64,000 nucleotides of DNA from Psococerastis gibbosa (GCA_963971405.1 OZ020489.1:40626510-40690509), one strand, 5' to 3'. Numbered from the stretch's first letter, positions 45,801 through 51,735 are shown. Program-made: numbers and translations. The notes: generated by a model from the sequence alone, not told the origin.

Positions 45801-48661
45801 ACAGAGGCGACTGAAGAGGTCAATCGGATACATTCATTGAATTGTTTGTATGCGATTAATCTTTTTATAAAGAAAAAATAAATCGGAGGTGACCAGGACT
45901 CGACACGCCTTAGACTGACTGCCAGTCTCCCCCCGTTATCATGTCCCCCTGCCAACGATAGACACACTACCAAGTTTACTGCAGTTTTGAACAGGTTCTA
46001 TTCCGGTGGACTCAACTTAGTATCGCCGTTTGCTATTTTCTACAAAAGTTATTCGTTATCAAAATCCGGCTGTCACTTAACCTTATTTTTAATGTACCCT
46101 ATATTAATAGGGTATGTTATTATTTGGAAACATACAGCCTAATTTATTTGTAAAACATTAAAAAAGTTTATGAATGTGTCGGCACTCCGCCGCATAAATC
46201 TACCGGATTGTGAATATTTAGGACAATGCCAGCGGACAGTGGTTGGCGAGACATAGCTGTGGGGTCAGCTCAGCTATTTTCGACTCGAACTTCCCATGCG
46301 AAATTATACGATCGTGATAACGACTGAGTCAAGCCAAGTCACCAAACACCTTTGCATTGAAACAGTTTCCTAGCTTCAGATCAAAAAAATAACAGAATCC
46401 TTCTAAAATATGGCTTTAAAATATTGTTTTTGTGGGGGGCACGCATGTTACAGTAGGCTAACACTCACAGGGAGGCTGTAAACAGTTGCCAATATCACGA
46501 CTAATGGGCTAATTAGGATTTGTGCTATTATTTACAATTGGAGGGTTAACTGGAGTAATCCTAGTACAAACCATTTTCTCCGATCATACAAGAAGGCCTA
46601 TGAGTCGACCTCCCCAATTTCAATGACCAAAGATGCTTTATATGCCTCTGACTATGCCTATACGTATCTATAAATAAATAAGTTATGGTATGTCCTACCT
46701 GACTGTTGATCCTGCTAATCTCCCTCCTTAGTATATCCATATGCGCTCCTTTGCACTCCGGACAAATCTTCTTGTCACAATGTGAACAGAATGTGCAGTA
46801 GGCCTTCTCCGAGCAGACATTGCACCTTTCCATGATCTGGCCGCTCGTGGGGTCTGGTAGTTCTCCAGTGATTTCTATGTGCAATTCCAGGAACCGCTGG
46901 AGGGTCACGTTGGTGGGGTAGCCTTGAACCCCCTGGTACGGGATCCGGTGTTCTGCTCTGCATTCTGGGCATTTCACCTAACAGGAAAATAAAAGAAGAT
47001 TTTAACCCTAACTCGGCTTACTTTCATATTGATTGTACGTGAACCAGACAGTGATATGGCCCATACAAGGGGTTATGACCACCTCAAACATTCTCTCATT
47101 CGATTTGGGTATGTTAGAGAAGTGGTTCTCAAACCTTTTTGGAGGCGGTGCTCTTTTTTACAGGGATTTAATAAGCGGTGCCCAGCATGGCCCGAATGCA
47201 TAGGTATTCATTATAGTACATGTAGGTCTACATACGAACAAATCCTACCGATCCTATCTTTTTGGACCTGTCCTAAATACTTGTAACACCTCGATATCAT
47301 GAACTTGGCCTTAATTGACAAAAACATTTAATTTTAACAAATTTTAATGGGATTTATGAGCCTCATGGACGTACGCAGCTTTTAAATTAATGTTCTTAGT
47401 GTCCTTTGAGCAGGAGCCAGAGGGTTCGGGGGATATGACTGGGGGGGGGGGGGCGACGAGGGAGAAGTTTAGAGAAAACAGACCTGAAATAGTCGGATTT
47501 TACGCAATTTGATAGCAGCAATAACATTATTTTACAGGCAAATAATATAATTGCGAGCGAAAAATAGGGCTGAAATAGTGGGGCTTTACGCATTTTGAGG
47601 GCAGTAACACTTTGATTTTAGTGGCAAAGATTAAGAGAAAAAAAATACTTTCATATTTTTAAATTGTCGTTTATTTATGTTTGCCTAGTCTAAATTCTAA
47701 ATATGGAATTACATTTGTCCCATGGCGACGCGGTGCCCCTAGCAAGTTGTCGCGGTGCCCATAGGGCTCAGTTTGGGAACCACTGTATTAGAGTATTAGG
47801 CCAATAGCATGTCGGACCAAGGAAGCTGGTAGCCAGCCCTTCCGCCGGAGGGAGGCCCCAGACCCCTGCCGTACTTGGCCTACTGAGAACAAGGCGGCGT
47901 ATTCCTCCGTTATTGGTAGTGCGACGAGGACGAAGAGAATCAGACACTTCTATGATCTCTCAACCGGGCTCATTCGCTTAGTGCCAGGCACCTGCAATCC
48001 CTGAAGGTTTGAACAAATAAGAGAGCCATCCATACCCCATAGATAGCTCTCATCAGCCAACCTCGGTCTTTTTCATCGATGTCGTCGAGCAATTGCTGCA
48101 GTCTAACCTAATTTTAATTGACTCAATGAAAATGAACTTAATCCATTTTCACTTAGTCTACATTTTTTTGCTTGCTAAATGTTCTTATTCGTCTTTTTCT
48201 TCTTTTTCTTCTTCTTCCTCTTCATCGTCATCGTATTCAACATCATTCTAACAGCGTACCGTAACACAGTTTTCTACCAGCATTCACAGTTCATACTAAT
48301 ACTATGGGGATCAGTTTCTACTATTGCTGTAACTCATAATTTTATGGATTGCGCCATCATCTAATTTAGTGCCATTTTTATTGGGCAGATCTTCATCAAT
48401 GACATCAATCCGTAGCTCATTCCTATGCCCCTAAAGGAAAAGGTTACCTACTGGTTGCTTTGGTACCTACTTGATTTTTTAAATATTTTTCTTGTTCTTA
48501 TATTTGTTAGTGACACTGTTGCTTACCTGTCTGCGGACGTAGTCGACCAAGCCGTCCATGCAGGGCTCCATGCAGAAACTGTGCTGACATGGCAGTAGCT
48601 TCGGGTTGCGGTACCTGTCCAAGCAGATGGCGCAGGTCAGCAGCTGTTCGAACTGCTCCAT
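4764..48661 (-). CDS. tn: thin/abba-like TRIM-NHL E3 ubiquitin ligase, 18 coding exons
   Basis: Seen: 18 minus-strand exons with GT-AG borders and consistent phases give a 1372-residue protein ending in TAA. Order: RING (residues 10-51), B-box (about 97-135), coiled coil (about 139-230), a conserved globular stretch to about 284, a disordered charged/Ser-rich linker (285-1076), and six NHL repeats (about 1095-1372). Known: the RING and B-box exons closely resemble Drosophila Thin (Abba), a TRIM32-type ligase of muscle sarcomeres and synapses; the fly protein has nearly the same size and layout. Inferred role: ubiquitin transfer by the RING, substrate binding by the NHL propeller. Odd points: very large TE-filled introns, a triplicated exon 13 and a decayed copy of part of the last exon. 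The orthology call is strong; the linker exons rest on open frames, splice sites and phase, with no transcript data. Confidence 0.92.
5926..6092. mobile_element. Simple palindromic MITE related to the composite family
   Basis: About 167 bp, nearly a perfect palindrome. Ends ggcgggtattccacatacgtc; centre gcagacattaaagacatac. It lacks the inner element. Flanks TAA / TTA suggest a 3-bp target site. Confidence 0.83.
6874..7023. repeat. Palindromic repeat, about 56-bp arms
   Basis: Arms atggcgattataataccggt ... to tgtaaacaa around a short loop. A related, weaker palindrome (ttaaaaatgcaaacaaaac / tttacatttttaatccc) lies at 34891-35001. Confidence 0.75.
7406..7431. repeat. (CTCAA)n short tandem repeat
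   Basis: Five units. Next to a minus-strand tRNA-like segment (7335-7400: gtcgagtggttaaagagc and gtagttcgaatcctg), likely a SINE piece. Confidence 0.8.
7868..8038. mobile_element. Foldback relative (gaagcagtagaatcc family)
   Basis: Inverted tgaagcagtagaat / attctactgcttcat-type ends with cgtttcgtc and a ggcctatcatcccgga stretch. Other members: 35289-35392 and 55698-56090. Confidence 0.55.
8160..8208. repeat. (TTTC)n microsatellite
   Basis: Short tetranucleotide run in the last tn intron. Confidence 0.9.
9287..9455. mobile_element. hAT-like MITE, 169 bp
   Basis: Flanked by identical 8-bp GTAGGTAC (9279-9286, 9456-9463). The ends CAGGGACGGATCCAG and CTGTATCCGTTCTTG are imperfect inverted repeats, with poly-G and poly-C tracts just inside. 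Related ends occur near 60000-60035 and 63960-64000. Confidence 0.8.
9687..10209. mobile_element. Foldback element with a SINE-like unit inside
   Basis: Arms of about 105 bp start ataaggggacagaag and include ggccgtggtcgatttgaaag. Between them lies a reverse copy of the 275-bp repeat also found at 52297-52575. Confidence 0.7.
11451..11641 (-). repeat. tRNA-derived SINE, family A
   Basis: Minus-strand box A (gtggtccagcg) and box B (gggttcgaatcccg) in a tRNA-like core, followed by a cctctaatttcggt tail. 5' region includes tctagcaacacgaatcatg. Head-to-head with the next copy. Confidence 0.7.
11643..11812 (+). repeat. tRNA-derived SINE, family A
   Basis: Box A tggtccagcggttaag, box B gggttcgaatcccg, then cctctaatttcggtt. 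Inverted neighbour of the copy at 11451. Confidence 0.75.
12100..12613. mobile_element. Tc1/mariner-like MITE, 514 bp
   Basis: TA on both sides and terminal inverted repeats of about 35 bp (GGGGTCTTCACAGTGTT, then a tatcgagtta-rich stretch). Interior is AT-rich with more gttatcgagtta and ttaacacac repeats; no coding frame. Confidence 0.8.
12955..13853. mobile_element. Non-autonomous hAT-like element with internal tandem repeats
   Basis: 899 bp flanked by identical 8-bp TAACAGCA (12947-12954, 13854-13861). Ends carry inverted CCGTAGCCAGG / TTGGCTACGGCC next to G or C tracts. Inside, from about 13240 to 13780, a unit of roughly 110-150 bp (G-rich core, aaaatttt, ggggttttac, cagcaggaaagcttg) recurs four times with divergence. 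No transposase frame. Confidence 0.8.
14210..14801 (-). CDS. Unassigned open exon inside the last tn intron
   Basis: I do not recognise this one. 592 bp stay open between a good acceptor (ttacttgctttccag) and a good donor (GATGAG|gtaagaa); phase 2 in, phase 0 out, about 197 codons. An internal ATG (14761-14759, MSQKEEYFSC) would serve if the first 40 bases are leader. The product is basic and Ser-rich with a helical-looking SFEKALNKLKRLSAEERV and a RRSFSDVTPEVLRRAQSVLK segment; no known domain seen. Its entry phase fits tn exon 17, but its exit phase does not fit exon 18. Either a nested same-strand gene or an alternative tn 3' end. Confidence 0.5.
15381..16374. repeat. Tandem repeat, four units of about 248 bp
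   Basis: Units start near 15381, 15628, 15876 and 16126, each with gttattggccagcag, cactccggtgcgtgacc and ccagcgatggggattg. Copies differ by only a few bases, so the array is young. In the last tn intron. Confidence 0.93.
16492..16605. repeat. Hairpin with 39-bp perfect arms
   Basis: 16492-16530 and 16567-16605 are exact inverted copies (tcatgagtagaggaagaag ...) around a 36-base loop containing gtgaccggtttcgg. Confidence 0.85.
16987..17131. mobile_element. Simple palindromic MITE, second copy
   Basis: Ends aggtgcccattccatatacg / cgtatgtggaatgggcgcct; centre gtagcagaatttttagtatg. About 145 bp with long paired arms. Confidence 0.83.
18346..18563 (-). CDS. tn: tn exon 17: NHL blade 4 and start of 5
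   Basis: 218 bp, phase 0 in and phase 2 out, residues 1230-1301. VFQSDGTFVGKFGSHG, then VSDSNNHRVQIFDVNGRVL and GQFKFP. The last codon (Arg) is split across the 13.4-kb intron to exon 18. Confidence 0.95.
18651..18791 (-). CDS. tn: tn exon 16: NHL blade 3
   Basis: 141 bp, 47 codons, phase 0 at both ends, residues 1183-1229. VMDPAGRFLRSFGSQGTGDG, then YPWGI and VCDKENHRVQ. Same length and phase as exon 15. Confidence 0.95.
19245..19385 (-). CDS. tn: tn exon 15: NHL blade 2
   Basis: 141 bp, exactly 47 codons, phase 0 at both ends, residues 1136-1182. VFDSNGIFVKEFG, then GEFDCLAGVAV and IIADRYNHRIQ, ending at the same blade position as exons 14 and 16. Confidence 0.95.
19563..19620. mobile_element. 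Very short hAT-like MITE, 58 bp
   Basis: CAGTGGCGCACCC ... GGGTCCGCCCTTG around a poly-C tract, flanked by 8-bp ttcagggg / ctcagggg (7 of 8 equal). Lies in the intron between tn exons 14 and 15. Confidence 0.55.
21081..21278 (+). repeat. tRNA-derived SINE, family A, fullest copy
   Basis: Runs from gttagataattgtgtagatg through a tRNA-like core (tccagcggttaagac, gggttcgaatcccg) to atcctctaatttcggtt. Confidence 0.75.
22710..22885 (-). CDS. tn: tn exon 14: first NHL blade
   Basis: 176 bp, phase 1 in and phase 0 out, residues 1077-1135. Contains FKVGSRGSEPGCFTWPRGIA, then VVADSSNHRVQ, a canonical NHL repeat ending at the exon border. Acceptor ttattttcag, donor CAG|gtaatt. Confidence 0.95.
23215..23457 (-). 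pseudogene. Duplicate C of tn exon 13, decayed
   Basis: Third tandem copy. The upstream part matches copy B almost base for base, but the candidate acceptor CAG is CTG, and the exon-like part is split between frames (SSASSRRLS in one, GSSDDNQKQKTAGSP in another). Reads as a non-functional duplicate. Confidence 0.65.
23487..23636 (-). pseudogene. Duplicate B of tn exon 13, still open
   Basis: A tandem copy of the 3' two-thirds of exon 13, offset about 230 bp. It keeps the reading frame (NSTSFESSDDDQINTAGSP versus NSASFESSDDDQKNTAGSP in the parent), the donor CCAG|gtatga and a potential AG acceptor giving phase 1 at both ends, 150 bp. It could thus be included without a frameshift. The sequence before the acceptor is G-rich rather than pyrimidine-rich, so use is doubtful. 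Confidence 0.6.
23712..23919 (-). CDS. tn: tn exon 13: linker, parent copy of a triplication
   Basis: 208 bp, phase 0 in and phase 1 out, residues 1008-1076. Begins NKYGNRGKDG, then RRLSLGLPLRHNSASFESS and an acidic DDD; two Arg-x-x-Ser sites (RRLS, RHNS) are seen. Two degenerate tandem copies of its 3' half follow in the intron. About 14.6 kb of intron separates it from exon 12. Confidence 0.88.
24279..24480 (+). pseudogene. LINE 3' end, copy 1
   Basis: Reads RRPIGRPRTTLEERIEQLAS, then degenerates; ends in gaagaagaagtag. A reverse copy is at 40385-40605. Confidence 0.6.
25340..25410. repeat. (TGTC)n microsatellite, imperfect
   Basis: tgtctgtctgtccgtc-type repeats. Confidence 0.85.
25605..25792 (+). 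repeat. tRNA-derived SINE, family A
   Basis: Core ggttcagcggttaagacgac and gggtttgaatcccatc; more diverged than the other copies. Fragments also at 37450-37492 (+) and 55184-55246 (-). Confidence 0.65.
26181..26669. mobile_element. Tc1/mariner-like MITE, 489 bp
   Basis: TA flanks and imperfect inverted repeats of about 65 bp starting GGGGTATTC, with ccctaaggga and agaactccagtttttct in each arm. No transposase. Confidence 0.8.
26702..27180 (+). pseudogene. LINE reverse transcriptase, C-terminal piece
   Basis: SVLLYGCETWTIADKELKKL, FEMWCYRRMLRISWRDHVTN and RRGRPKKEFMDQ are typical of the end of RT proteins of non-LTR elements. A frameshift near 27060-27085 moves the end to another frame (EDRVNWRTICRELLPTNR). 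5' truncated. Confidence 0.85.
27190..27421 (+). repeat. SINE-like repeat, family C
   Basis: Shares gtggattccgaaccacttgg, ggaggtgaccaggacaagtc and tccgctggattcaacttggt with the copy at 52297, directly after a LINE 3' end. Confidence 0.65.
27800..27916. repeat. (TTG)n microsatellite
   Basis: About 117 bp of almost pure GTT/TTG, next to family C repeat. Confidence 0.95.
27916..28280 (+). repeat. Longer diverged family C repeat
   Basis: Adds a 5' part (tttccaacgcctgctgtc, ggcggggggagtgagtctg, caccctaagggcagact) before the gattccgaaccacttggg core. The same 5' part precedes the copy at 45498-46035. Confidence 0.55.
28880..30115. repeat. GC-tract repeat cluster
   Basis: Many G/C homopolymer runs. 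A unit of about 200-290 bp (cctgggggctaagcccccc, ttacatgaaaaaattaacat, actcaaaatgcttaaaac, gacccccgggcccccct) recurs near 29310 and 29560, with shorter forms to 30060. The left part carries the gtagccaggattt-type ends of the hAT-like family. Assembly may be unreliable here. Confidence 0.6.
30718..30830 (+). repeat. 5' LTR, 113 bp
   Basis: Starts TGTAGTACTTTG and ends TTTTAATACA. Exceptionally short for an LTR. An ATG inside it (30754) opens the Gag frame. No clear TATA box is visible. Confidence 0.93.
30859..31542 (+). CDS. Gag-like protein with two zinc knuckles
   Basis: The frame is open from an ATG inside the LTR (30754), but the ATG at 30859 (MSVRFSDIVTKFDGTGDISV) lies 29 bases after the LTR and gives a more usual Gag start, about 227 residues. 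A capsid-like helical region precedes two CCHC knuckles at 31411-31452 (CFICNRVGHFARQC) and 31477-31518 (CFVCGQEGHLAASC). Ends in TAG four bases after a slippery site. Confidence 0.88.
   Translation: MSVRFSDIVTKFDGTGDISVWLKKLELVAKLQKVEDLGAFLPLFLVDGAYAVYEGLDSAVKEDYKQLRATLLGIFSVNKFSAYEQLMARTLRRGETVDVFVSDLKRLANLVDDFSAENWVQCALVQGLPADVQRQLKAACRLDKMSLAETVERSRLLLSNVQWETGAVAQVNKSEINMNKEERKCFICNRVGHFARQCPKKTDKRTCFVCGQEGHLAASCPRTPKNE
31524..34424 (+). pseudogene. Pol: protease, RT, RNase H, integrase; one stop
   Basis: One frame of about 960 codons, broken only by TAA at 32862-32864. Protease: LLDSGCS with the DSG at 31644. RT: KVRPVLDYRELN, then DLRKAYLQIHV and the catalytic FMDD at 32520-32531. RNase H: WCDASS, LAELEAV, MTDSATV and NRADHL supply the D-E-D-D set. 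Integrase: HHCC zinc site (KHHLGVD ... ECVRC), then D (CDVTH), D (LLLDNSGTF) and E (GIIERNH) with 35 residues between the last two (DD35E). The tail is acidic then basic. The stop lies between RT and RNase H. No ATG is needed if Pol is made by frameshift. Confidence 0.88.
31530..31536 (+). promoter_or_regulatory. -1 ribosomal frameshift heptamer, Gag to Pol
   Basis: AAAAAAC in the Gag frame reads A-AAA-AAC, the X-XXY-YYZ pattern. Gag stops at 31540-31542, and the Pol frame is open from 31524, so a -1 slip here joins the two. A short CTGC/GCAG stem is possible just downstream; I did not find a convincing pseudoknot. Confidence 0.75.
34444..34556 (+). repeat. 3' LTR, 113 bp
   Basis: Identical to the 5' LTR by eye. 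Preceded by a short purine-rich stretch (catgggggcg) that may serve as polypurine tract; followed directly by the second AACAT. Confidence 0.93.
34891..35001. repeat. Palindromic repeat related to 6874-7023
   Basis: Imperfect inverted arms around aatcttgaatagaacc, ending in aataatcgccata as the other copy does. Confidence 0.55.
35289..35392. mobile_element. Foldback relative, short copy
   Basis: gaaacagtagaatccgg ... ccggattctactgcttc, with ccatggcctaccatc near the right end; about 104 bp. Confidence 0.55.
36080..36405 (-). pseudogene. LINE 3' fragment, RNase H end
   Basis: MARLRLGHTRLTHGFLMAGE and CHCGAENTVAPSLVECQN are the typical end of Jockey-like LINE Pol proteins. Followed by a short 3' part. 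Confidence 0.8.
36421..36680. repeat. Dispersed repeat of unknown type
   Basis: Resembles 50840-51025: both have ttagaagacag/tacagtaggt, caagtatggtgaaaag-type, catgtgcat and catagcttgaaatg-type segments in the same order. Confidence 0.45.
37615..38010. mobile_element. Composite palindromic MITE, copy 2
   Basis: Same two-layer structure and same subfamily (ggcggggattccacc ends) as the copy at 2684-3073, in the same orientation. In the large intron between tn exons 12 and 13. Confidence 0.85.
38044..38280 (+). pseudogene. LINE 3' fragment
   Basis: One frame reads RGRPKVTLRRKFTGNMRSLG, STEDAQNRTVRKRCCRAADP, then stop and a (taaaag)n-like end. Directly follows composite MITE copy 2. Confidence 0.6.
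38485..38679 (-). CDS. tn: tn exon 12: Lys/Glu-rich cassette
   Basis: 195 bp, exactly 65 codons, phase 0 at both ends, residues 943-1007. It lies between the SSWARYLK and NKYGNR exons, which join directly in phase without it, so it looks like an optional cassette (inference). Sequence is Lys/Glu-rich (LKEKDDKKQDRVEDKELS). Acceptor tatgctttcag, donor AGGAAG|gtaata. Confidence 0.75.
38735..38835 (+). repeat. SINE-like repeat, family D
   Basis: ttgagtagtggtaaagactc, ttgcttcgagccccac, gcagacggtcccgggcct. A second copy at about 56360-56500 shares ggttcgaattcctcac and gcaggcggtcccgggctt. Confidence 0.5.
39767..40031 (-). CDS. tn: tn exon 11: linker ending SSWARYLK
   Basis: 265 bp, phase 2 in and phase 0 out, residues 854-942. 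Basic/Ser-rich start, an acidic run, then YMQSKYG and the end SSWARYLK, which continues as NKYGNR in exon 13 in a way I recognise from Thin-type proteins. Confidence 0.88.
40385..40605 (-). pseudogene. LINE 3' end, copy 2
   Basis: Reads PIGRLRKPLLERIEQLAGAR, ending near LAPNRAASSRREYGATP-stop, with a (gaa)n tail. In the intron between tn exons 10 and 11. Confidence 0.65.
40661..40859 (-). CDS. tn: tn exon 10: linker with RYLNR/RFLNK motifs
   Basis: 199 bp, phase 1 in and phase 2 out, residues 788-853. Carries SRYLNRN, PKYGGYTSRFLNKS and SRKYLG, close relatives of the motif in exon 8. Acceptor tctctttccag, donor TCAAG|gtgaga. Confidence 0.84.
41325..41564 (-). CDS. tn: tn exon 9: linker with R-Y-G motifs
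   Basis: 240 bp, phase 1 at both ends, residues 708-787. Contains YRSRFGS, RRYGQ twice and SRYGV. Equal phases mean it could be skipped without a frameshift. Acceptor tttcttgcag, donor ACAG|gtattt. Confidence 0.84.
41748..41974 (-). CDS. tn: tn exon 8: linker with RFLNRS motif
   Basis: 227 bp, phase 2 in and phase 1 out, residues 632-707. Carries SRFLNRSLTVEK, then an acidic run and a Ser/Glu-rich block, ending VKEMDKTDIG. Acceptor taactttcag and donor ATAG|gtaagg are clear. Confidence 0.84.
42082..42169 (-). CDS. tn: tn exon 7: small linker exon
   Basis: 88 bp, phase 1 in and phase 2 out, residues 603-631. Short exon with acceptor attgttctag and donor TTAAG|gtgagc. Too small for an ORF scan; placed because it alone restores phase between exons 6 and 8. 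Confidence 0.78.
42885..43104 (-). CDS. tn: tn exon 6: acidic and Ser-rich linker
   Basis: 220 bp, phase 0 in and phase 1 out, residues 530-602. Opens with a Glu/Asp run (TEEESEEEEDEDE) and ends in a dense Ser/Thr stretch. Acceptor ttccatag, donor ACAG|gtaagc. Assigned by frame and phase continuity; sequence composition matches its neighbours. Confidence 0.82.
43439..44172 (-). CDS. tn: tn exon 5: start of disordered linker
   Basis: 734 bp, phase 1 in and phase 0 out, residues 285-529. Low-complexity, charged sequence with Pro/Ser/Arg-rich stretches, including SQYGESRYGRQ (one of the R-Y-G motifs repeated along the linker) and a Pro/Lys-rich end. No folded domain is seen. Confidence 0.88.
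44404..44685 (-). CDS. tn: tn exon 4: coiled-coil end and conserved linker
   Basis: 282 bp, phase 1 at both ends, residues 191-284. Contains LSTLKENLDVEISNIQSNCD and, further on, an acidic DVDWDDCELMDAKE segment and RRVRFAMAHDPNQLVLHVAG. All of these fit the conserved post-coiled-coil region of Thin-type proteins. Confidence 0.93.
45187..45343 (-). CDS. tn: tn exon 3: coiled coil
   Basis: 157 bp, phase 0 in and phase 1 out, residues 139-190. Heptad-like helix with the SVSEEVDEIHRRLSKALKDR core typical of the TRIM coiled coil, which normally drives antiparallel dimers. Acceptor atctgtttcag and donor AGAG|gtaggc are both good. Confidence 0.93.
45498..46035 (+). repeat. Family C repeat split by a family B SINE
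   Basis: Left half ends in cgaaccacttggtgaacat, right half resumes at cggaggtgaccaggac and runs to the ggtggactcaacttagt end. In the intron upstream of tn exon 3. Confidence 0.55.
45695..45885 (+). repeat. tRNA-like SINE, family B, nested
   Basis: ggccaggtggtaacgtgctt, cacgccatgcgatcggagac and cgactgaagaggtcaatcg. It interrupts a copy of the family C repeat: cgaaccacttgg lies before it and cggaggtgaccagg after it. Other B copies near 10265-10370 (+), 24540-24660 (-), 28388-28445 (+) and 62540-62705 (-). Confidence 0.55.
46699..46977 (-). CDS. tn: tn exon 2: RING C-half and B-box
   Basis: 93 codons (residues 46-138), phase 0 at both ends. It starts with VKCPEC, which supplies the last RING C-x2-C (C48, C51). 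The B-box follows, with ligands C97, C100, C109, C112, C117, C120 and H124. It ends at the start of the coiled coil (ILRREISRINSQ). Close similarity to fly Thin is obvious by eye. Confidence 0.95.
47400..47620. repeat. GC-tract repeat related to the 13-kb hAT-like interior
   Basis: A poly-G tract, cgacgagggagaagttt, gattttacgcaatttgatag and ggggctttacgcattttg resemble units at 13240-13780. Confidence 0.45.
48527..48661 (-). CDS. tn: tn exon 1: start codon and RING N-half
   Basis: Codes residues 1-45, starting MEQFEQLLTCAIC. RING zinc ligands C10, C13, C25, H27 and C30 are visible; the last C-x2-C pair is in exon 2. The donor follows an in-phase CAG (phase 0). A good acceptor (tttttattttag) lies 16 bases upstream of the ATG, so the leader continues in at least one more 5' UTR exon beyond 48680 that I cannot identify. 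Confidence 0.93.
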
Positions 48662-48677
48662 TGTTAGTGCTGGTTAC
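48662..48677 (-). other. tn: 5' UTR part of tn exon 1
   Basis: Sixteen bases between a strong pyrimidine-rich acceptor and the ATG. This implies an upstream non-coding exon and a promoter farther out; neither is recognisable in the repeat-rich sequence beyond. Confidence 0.6.
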
Positions 48678-49672
48678 CTAAAATAAAAATTAAATCATGA
48701 ATCACTTCCATCTATTAAAGCGTTGTGCTGGCATAAGGGGGACTCGTTCCCCTGTGCCTAGCTTGCTCATAAACTATAACGGCGTCCTTCATAGGAGAGA
48801 CGTTTAAACATTTAAAAAGAGAAGAACAACAGAAAACCTTCGTGAAAGTTGGTGGGAGCGGGCCCTTATAAAAGTTAAGTTGCATAACTTGGAGGAAAAC
48901 TTATAAAACACATTATATTTCACTACTATAAAACTGGCAGTGAGGACGAAAGTGGCGCCCCTTTAGTATTCTGTCCCGCACCCCTTGTGGTACCCAGTAC
49001 GACCCTGAAGCAGGGCACACATGGTTCTTCAAATGTTCTTCAAACTATCCAAATTCATTTGCAGTACCCCTAAATCATCTAAAACAACGCATTCATTAAA
49101 AGCATTGGTGTTGTCTAATAATTACCCGAACCCGAACTTGGTTAAATAAATAAATAAATATTTCTGTTAAATTATACAATCAAGTAATCAACAAGTAATC
49201 GACAAGAAAGTATAAAGTAAAATCGTCAAAATATCGTCAAAATCAGGTAGCTCTGCCATACTCATTGTGCCAGTGTCTCAGTGACAGTGTAGAAAGCATT
49301 CTCTGTGAGACGGTCTCCAAGCAATTTAGGGAAGTTAGTAGCATTTCTCACCGCTCTCAGTTCAATCGGGAGTTTTCCAAGGTAGGCAAAACCTTGTTGT
49401 ATAGTATCCAGTCACTCACTCTCACTCGGTTAAGTCAAGCTAACGCTTCTTATATTAGGTCAAGGGTAAGCATGGCTCAGCTTGTACATTGTCGTTTGTA
49501 GCTGGTGTGGGTTAACATTGAAGACGTATCCCAGTTTGCCAGCGGCCAAAATTCATACACATACAACATCAATAATTATTGCCCAAAAAAATCGCTGGCA
49601 AGGCAAGGTTCAATAGGCCACTAAAAAGCCTAAAAAAATCCACTTGACACTGCAAATTAAAATTTTTGCTTT

Positions 49673-49907
49673 AGGCGCCCATTCCATTGACCGGCTAGGG
49701 CTATTTCCAAAAACAGTGACGTGGTAGCAGACATTCAAGACTTAGTTTGCGTTTCCACCGATCTCGCATTGCAGAATGCAAATGACATTGACGGAAATTA
49801 GAATTTTTCTTTGCGAGGTCGGTGGGAACGACACCTAAGTCTTGAATGTCTGCTACCACGTCACCGTTTTTGGAAATAGCCCTAGCCGGTCAATGGAATG
49901 GGCACCT
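49673..49907. mobile_element. Composite palindromic MITE, copy 3, deleted loop
   Basis: Ends aggcgcccattcca (second subfamily). The inner palindrome has lost its loop and part of one arm, leaving 235 bp. Confidence 0.8.
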
Positions 49908-51516
49908 TAGTAAGACCCCTACATCCAGCTCACTAGACGATCTTTTGTTTCGAAGAAGAAAGCCATACTGTGTTAAACCCCGCTGCCCCCCCCCCCCCCC
50001 CGCACCGGAAAGATCCTTTGTAGGACGCCTCACAGGATTATAATTAGCTTGTCGCATTTATAAACGTTCCTTCTCCCACATTAAACCCTATTCACGCTCG
50101 ATGTGCCACACCCACGCCACGCCAACTCAATTTTCGAGTGCCAGCATAATGTAAAAAGTATACCAAAATATTTGCAGCGTCCACTAGTGGGTTTGCCTGG
50201 CTGAGGGGGTGCTGCTGTTCCCAAAACTTACTAAATTTACTTTGGTGTCTTCTTGAAGAGACAGGCGCCCGTGTATGTAGTGAAGTGAAGATCTGGTAGA
50301 CAAATAAGGGAGGGAGGCACGGCACAACTCACTATAATATTGAAATGTTGAATAAAATGACAACAGTTACGGTAGGTACTTGTGACTACTGACTTCAGTG
50401 GGTTATCGACTGATATTGATTGTATGTGCAGTTATTCCTTTACACATGTTTTAACTTGACTATCCACTATATCTGGTGACATCAGGTGGACCCCCGAAAA
50501 AAAAATTCTGGGTACGACCCTGTCCTGAATATGACGAATAAGCCTTTTCTACATTACAAGAAACATGGCAAACGAATGTCTTCGTAACGTGGTCAGGATA
50601 TAGTATAGTTATGAGGCCGATTTAGAATGTACCTTTCATTCTACAATAATGTAGGTACCCTTTAGTGTGCATCCCCGTCAATTTTTTTTATTTTTGTAAA
50701 CAAACATACCCTTATTCATTTATTGTGCTTTCGCATTGCAGTCAAACTTAGAAGAAGGCCTTTCTCACACTATATGTCATACAGTACATTTACGCACTAA
50801 CTGCACACAACAGGAGCAAAGTGAGGACACATTATAAATTAACCCCTCACGACTGCAAGGGGCTTCCAAGCCCACGACCTTTCTCTGTTCCCCTTAGAAG
50901 ACAGGTAGGTTCTTTGGATCTTCTTAAAAATTTTCATCAAGTATGGTGAAAAGCTTCCTATATATTTGCCATGTGCATGCAACACGGGAATTTTCATAGC
51001 TTGAAATGCCCACAGAATACGATACGTCAACCGGCTACACCAGAACCCCCCACGCTGGTCGTTGATTTTTTGCAGACGTCTTTCAGCGGTGTATCGTATT
51101 TATGTAATTTTTATGAGCGTAAGATTTAAATAACAAATTTTAGTGTGGAAAACGCGGGGCAGCCGGGTATCAAAGTTCGCTGGCAAATCGCCCAAATATC
51201 GCCCATGTTTATGTATCCATGGCCTGCTTCAAGACGGTTTTCATGTCACGGCCTGACCGTGCGAATCTGGCAGATATAAAAGTTGCTGACGTTGTGAACC
51301 ATCTGTTTTCCCGCTGCTCGTTTTCCCCAAGTTAAAACATTCTTAGGCACGATTTCCTCTCTATGTGAGCTCTCATCATATATTTTTATATTTTGCTGGA
51401 GGAGGGGTTGAATAAGTGGACATGACTCGAGGTTGTGGCTTTGTTCATAGTATGGTCTTCTAAAAAGTGCTTGATGAATAGACGACCCACCTTAAGGCGA
51501 TTCTCTTCCCTTCTTC

Positions 51517-51517
<1 letters not shown>

Positions 51518-51594
<77 letters not shown>

Positions 51595-51735
51595 TCCATC
51601 ATCATCATCATCATCATCTCCATCTTCTTCTTCATCATCAACGTCTTCATCTTATTATTCATCTTCATCTTCTTCATCTTCTTCTTATTCATCTTCTTCA
51701 TCTTCTTCTTATTCATCTTCTTCTTATTCATATTC
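51518..51735. repeat. (CAT)n/(CTT)n microsatellite
   Basis: A long (ATC)n block followed by mixed tcttcatct units. Confidence 0.95.
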
